Source: Planococcus rifietoensis
GTDB lineage: Bacteria > Bacillota > Bacilli > Bacillales_A > Planococcaceae
Assembly (NCBI RefSeq): GCF_001465795.2
Contig: NZ_CP013659.2
Span: 1 to 64,000 of the forward strand
Direction: 5' to 3'
Length of the DNA: 64,000 nucleotides
Within the stretch, counting starts at the first letter, position 1; each line of letters starts with the position of its first letter. Positions 60,768 through 64,000 of the stretch are shown here, piece after piece. The notes under the pieces were generated by a model, which made no database searches, was not told where the DNA came from, and saw only the letters and a list, made by a program, of their open reading frames with translations. A program made the translations under genes and the position numbers.

Positions 60768-62480
60768 ATGGCGACAACGCTAGATAAAGTAGATGTAGTA
60801 ACGGTAGGAGTCGGCTGGACCGGCGGAATCATTGCTGCCGAATGTGCAAAAGAAGGTTTGAAAGTTGTCGGCTTAGAGCGCGGGCAAGAGCGCTCGACAG
60901 AAGATTACTCCATGGTCCATGACGAATACCGCTATGCGATCCGTTATGAGTTGATGCAGGATTTGTCGAAAGAAACGATTACATTCCGCAACTCTAGAGA
61001 CCAGAAGGCATTGCCGATGCGTCAATTGGGTTCATTCCTACTAGGGGAAGGTCTTGGGGGCGCTGGGACGCACTGGAATGGTCAAAACTGGAGATTTTTG
61101 CCATACGATTTTGAAATTAAATCTATGACCGATGCCAAATATGGCGAGAATAAATTGCCTGCAGAATATACATTGCAGGATTGGGGCATCACTTATGATG
61201 AGCTCGAGCCTTATTTTGATAAATTCGAAAAAACGGCAGGTATTTCTGGGGAAGACAAAAACCCGTTCTGGGGCAAACGTTCTTCAGATTATCCGACACC
61301 GCCGATGAAAAAGACGCCATTGCTGTCGAAGTTTGAAACTGCGACTAGCAACCTTGGCTATACGCCATTCATGATGCCTTCTGCCAACTTGTCAGAAGCA
61401 TATGAAAACCCGGACGGTCAACAAATCGCGGCTTGCCAGTATTGCGGATTCTGTGAACGCTTCGGTTGCGAATACGGGGCTAAGACATCACCGGAAATCA
61501 CAGTCGTTCCAGCGGCTCGTGCCACTGGAAACTACGATATCCGTTTTAATGCCAATGTAGTAGAGGTAATGAAAGAAGGCGATCGTGTAACAGGCGTGCG
61601 TTTCATCGATACAGTCACGTTCGAAGAGTTCATTCAGCCGGCGGAAGTTGTCGTGTTGACAAGTTACGTAATGAACAATGCAAAACTATTGATGGTATCA
61701 GAAATTGGTCAAATGTATGACCCAGAAACCGGAGAAGGTTCACTTGGGAAAAACTATGCATACCAAATTCTTCCAGGGGCATCTGGCTTTTTCGATGACC
61801 AGATGAACGTCTTTATGGGAGCTGGCGCACTCGGCATGACGATTGATGATTTCAACGGCGATTCTTTTGACCATAGCGATCTTGACTTTGTCCACGGAGC
61901 GAGTATTTCTATGACACAGACGGGATCACGTCCAATCGCATCCAATCCACTGCCTCCGGATACGCCATCTTGGGGAGCGGATTTTAAGAAAGCTTCCATT
62001 GAAAACTACACGCGTACATTGTCAGTGGGTGGGCAAGGTGCGTCCATGCCACACCGTGATAACTACCTATCGCTTGATGAAACGTATAAGGACGTCTATG
62101 GAGTACCACTTCTGCAACTGACCTATAACTTTACCGATCAGGATCGTGCGCTGCACAAATACCTTACGGAAAGAGCAGTTGAAATCATGGAGGAAATGGG
62201 TGCTAAAACGGTTGTCGGCAGAGCACCGATTTCAGATTACGACATCGTTCCTTACCAAACGACACACAATACGGGCGGCACAATAATGGGTGGAGATCCT
62301 GCAACGAGCGTCGTGAACAACTACTTGCAACATTGGGATATGGAAAACCTATTTGTTGTAGGCGCAGGGAATTTCGCGCACAACGGTGGCTATAACCCAA
62401 CCGGAACAGTCGGTGCGCTGGCATATCGCTGTGCAGAAGGCATCATCAAATACAGCCAAGATGGCGGTTCTTTAGTTTAA
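60768..62480 (+). CDS. GMC-family oxidoreductase (gluconate dehydrogenase flavoprotein-like)
   Basis: A 570-residue glucose-methanol-choline oxidoreductase: N-terminal FAD motif (VGVGWTGGIIAAECAKEGLKVVGLERG), GEGLGGAGTHWNGQNWRF, CQYCGFCERFGCEYGAK, a Cys-rich segment, and a C-terminal catalytic part with HNTGGTIMGGDPATSVVN and GNFAHNGGYNPTGTVGALAYR. It has no signal peptide of its own, so export with the Tat-signal subunit just upstream is expected. No cytochrome c subunit is encoded nearby, so the electron acceptor is unclear. Substrate could be a sugar or alcohol. Confidence 0.92.
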   Translation: MATTLDKVDVVTVGVGWTGGIIAAECAKEGLKVVGLERGQERSTEDYSMVHDEYRYAIRYELMQDLSKETITFRNSRDQKALPMRQLGSFLLGEGLGGAGTHWNGQNWRFLPYDFEIKSMTDAKYGENKLPAEYTLQDWGITYDELEPYFDKFEKTAGISGEDKNPFWGKRSSDYPTPPMKKTPLLSKFETATSNLGYTPFMMPSANLSEAYENPDGQQIAACQYCGFCERFGCEYGAKTSPEITVVPAARATGNYDIRFNANVVEVMKEGDRVTGVRFIDTVTFEEFIQPAEVVVLTSYVMNNAKLLMVSEIGQMYDPETGEGSLGKNYAYQILPGASGFFDDQMNVFMGAGALGMTIDDFNGDSFDHSDLDFVHGASISMTQTGSRPIASNPLPPDTPSWGADFKKASIENYTRTLSVGGQGASMPHRDNYLSLDETYKDVYGVPLLQLTYNFTDQDRALHKYLTERAVEIMEEMGAKTVVGRAPISDYDIVPYQTTHNTGGTIMGGDPATSVVNNYLQHWDMENLFVVGAGNFAHNGGYNPTGTVGALAYRCAEGIIKYSQDGGSLV

Positions 62481-62499
62481 ATTGTGAGGAGGAAAAGAT

Positions 62500-62727
62500 A
62501 TGGGTGGATTGGCTTCAATTGGTGTACCAGGCTTGATCATCATTTTGGTTATCGTATTGATTATTTTCGGGCCGAAAAAACTTCCGGAAATCGGCGGAGC
62601 CGTCGGCAAGACTTTCTCGGAATTCAAACGTTCGACAAAAGGCTTGATGGACGACGATGATGAAGAGGACAAAGATAAAAAGGATAAAAAAGAAACAGTA
62701 GAAACGAATAAAACCGAAAGTTTATGA
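62500..62727 (+). CDS. tatA: Twin-arginine translocase subunit TatA
   Basis: A 75-residue TatA/TatE: one N-terminal span ([16 protein letters not shown]), the hinge [15 protein letters not shown], an amphipathic helix, and a very acidic-basic tail ([14 protein letters not shown]). It forms the Tat pore. GGAGG precedes the ATG, 20 bases after the GMC gene. Confidence 0.95.
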   Translation: MGGLASIGVPGLIIILVIVLIIFGPKKLPEIGGAVGKTFSEFKRSTKGLMDDDDEEDKDKKDKKETVETNKTESL

Positions 62728-62737
62728 AGGTGGTTAA

Positions 62738-63625
62738 ATGGATCCGTACGGAGAAAACAATCTGATCAGTCCCTTGCATAAGAAAAAGGCGAGCGAAGAT
62801 CCGGCGGGACAGGAAAAGCAGAAAGCCGACTCCGGAACGGAACATGAAACCGGAGGCGTGCCTAAAGAGCCGACTCCGGGCGGGGGCCAAAAACCCCCAG
62901 AAGAGCCGGAAGATCGAGTGGAGACCTTAGTCGACCATCTAGGGGATTTGCGAAAACAATTGATCAAAAGTTCCATCGTTTTCCTATTTTTCCTCTTGCT
63001 CGTCTTTTCCACTTTGAATTTTTGGTTTCCTTATGTGGTGAAGGGGAACGAACTGGTCATTCTCGGCCCGCTTGAAGTCGTGAAATTCTATACATCGATT
63101 TCTGCCACGATGGCGCTCGGCTTGTCGCTGCCGTTTTTGATCCATTTCATTTGGCAGTTCGTCAAACCCGGCCTCGAAGAAACCGAAGCGAGATTTCTTG
63201 GCTTGTATTCGCCGGTCATGCTGCTCTTGTTTGTATTCGGCGTCGCTTTCGGCTATTTCATCGTTAACCCGTTGAGTTATCAATTCCTGATTGGCCTCGG
63301 GGCAGCAAATTTCGATGTAATGATTTCAGCGAATGAATACGTCCATTTCTTGATTATGACGACGATTCCGCTTGGCTTATTGTTCGAAATGCCGATTTTG
63401 GCATTGTTCTTGTCATCGATTGGCGTCTTGACGTCTGGGTCGATGAAGAAGGTCCGGAAATGGTCGTATCTTGGCTTGGCGATTGTTTCCGCTTTGATCA
63501 CGCCGCCGGACTTTCTTAGCCAGCTGCTGGTTTTGATTCCGATGGCAGGATTATATGAAGCCAGCATTTATGTGGTGAAGAAAATGGAAGCACGGAACGA
63601 ACGCATGGAAGATACGACTGTATAA
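62738..63625 (+). CDS. tatC: Twin-arginine translocase subunit TatC with N-terminal extension
   Basis: A 295-residue TatC with six spans, RVETLVDHLGDLRKQLIKS (cytoplasmic signal-recognition start), GPLEVVKFYTSISATMALGLSLPFLIHFIWQFVKPGL and a conserved Glu-containing loop. The core starts at about residue 60; before it lies a hydrophilic, Pro/Glu/Gly-rich extension of about 58 residues that ordinary TatC (about 240-250 residues) lacks. The start is supported by AAGGTGG upstream of ATG 62738. It ends the operon. Confidence 0.94.
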   Translation: MDPYGENNLISPLHKKKASEDPAGQEKQKADSGTEHETGGVPKEPTPGGGQKPPEEPEDRVETLVDHLGDLRKQLIKSSIVFLFFLLLVFSTLNFWFPYVVKGNELVILGPLEVVKFYTSISATMALGLSLPFLIHFIWQFVKPGLEETEARFLGLYSPVMLLLFVFGVAFGYFIVNPLSYQFLIGLGAANFDVMISANEYVHFLIMTTIPLGLLFEMPILALFLSSIGVLTSGSMKKVRKWSYLGLAIVSALITPPDFLSQLLVLIPMAGLYEASIYVVKKMEARNERMEDTTV

Positions 63626-63635
63626 TGGAATGAAC

Positions 63636-63682
63636 AAGGGCTGACCCAAAACATCATGATATGATTTGGGCCAGCCCTTTTC
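63636..63682 (+). terminator. Terminator of the Tat/GMC operon
   Basis: AAGGGCTG-ac-CCCAAA / TTTGGG-cc-CAGCCCTT with T4. Confidence 0.88.
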
Positions 63683-63715
63683 CTGTATCGCTTACTTGAA
63701 AAGGAGGACGTGAAA

Positions 63716-64000
63716 ATGCCGATGGAAATCAGAGAAATCGAAGACTTGCGCGAAGTGGATGCAATGGACCTTGTAGAAGAAAGTGAATCAGAAGGGTACC
63801 GTTTCCTGAGGAGGCTCGTCGATCAGTACGAGGACGGAAGCAATCGCTTCGATCAACAAGGTGAAGTATTGTATGGTGTGTTCGACCCTCATGGCAAATT
63901 GGTCGCAATCGGAGGATTGAACCGGGATCCTTATTCCACGAAAGAAGGAATCGGCAGGCTGCGGCGTATTTATATTGCGAAAGCTGTAAGAAGAGAAGGA
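63716..64000 (+). CDS. GNAT acetyltransferase, 5' part
   Basis: The first 95 residues of an acetyltransferase; it runs off the right edge. The start MPMEIREIEDLREVDAM, the strand YGVFDPHGKLVAIGGL, and GRLRRIYIAKAVRREG, just before the acetyl-CoA loop, fit the GNAT fold. GGAGG lies eight bases before ATG 63716; ATG 63722 is an alternative. Substrate unknown. Confidence 0.8.
   Translation, partial: MPMEIREIEDLREVDAMDLVEESESEGYRFLRRLVDQYEDGSNRFDQQGEVLYGVFDPHGKLVAIGGLNRDPYSTKEGIGRLRRIYIAKAVRREG

Overview
The window looks like chromosome from a low-to-mid GC Firmicute of the Planococcaceae (Planococcus-like). This is inferred, not proven. The reasons are Bacillus-type gene content and order (glgBCDAP, sbcDC, pepF, YkvI, YflT, YtoQ, YpsA, YqxD), strong AGGAGG-type ribosome binding sites with many GTG/TTG starts, Bacillus-type sigma-A, sigma-B, cre and LexA-like motifs, and two BCCT osmolyte carriers as expected of a halotolerant bacterium. 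No rRNA, tRNA, CRISPR array, transposase or phage gene was seen.

Layout. 1-7.7 kb: glycogen operon (glgB 3' part, glgC, glgD, glgA, glgP), each gene overlapping or nearly touching the next, then an SDR. 7.7-26.7 kb: mostly single genes closed by clear Rho-independent terminators: a secreted MBL-HhH lipoprotein, a YkvI-like carrier, a YflT stress protein behind a sigma-B type promoter, an NCS2 permease, oligoendopeptidase F, a small catalase, a glutamate-dehydrogenase-family enzyme, a BCCT carrier, YpsA and a threonine-dehydratase-like enzyme. 26.7-32.3 kb: a probable acyl-CoA/fatty-acid oxidation operon (SDR, FadE-like acyl-CoA dehydrogenase, quinone oxidoreductase, MBL hydrolase, ketopantoate-reductase-like gene) behind a perfect cre match and an 18-bp perfect palindrome. 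32.3-36.8 kb: cstA, a small protein ending in Cys-Cys, a cysteine-free ArsA/Get3-family ATPase, a translationally coupled MDR oxidoreductase and a DUF4870 protein.

36.9-54.6 kb: a segment bounded by two large composite repeats in opposite orientation. Each has three tandem units of about 247 bp plus a linker and a distinct element of roughly 160-210 bp, and each lies between convergent genes. The 15.4 kb between them carries ytoQ, a WYL-like gene, sbcDC with LexA-like boxes, an acetyl-CoA hydrolase/transferase, an FAH-fold hydratase, rsbRD, a hemolysin-III membrane protein, YqxD, a DJ-1/PfpI protein, an AI-2E-type transporter and an amino-acid ABC transporter. Hairpins inside the repeats show compensatory base changes between copies, so their structure appears to be conserved.

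54.6-64 kb: cyclophilin, an SDR without the usual active site, a YumC-like ferredoxin-NADP reductase, a second BCCT carrier, a LysM-3D wall protein, and an operon pairing a Tat-exported gluconate-dehydrogenase-type subunit and a GMC flavoprotein with its own tatA and tatC. A partial GNAT gene runs off the right edge.

Three regulatory themes recur. Sigma-B type promoters lie ahead of stress or unknown genes near 11.2, 19.0, 20.8 and 49.5 kb, in a window that also encodes the stressosome protein RsbRD. Catabolite-repression sites lie at 10.66 and 26.72 kb. SOS-like boxes lie around sbcDC.
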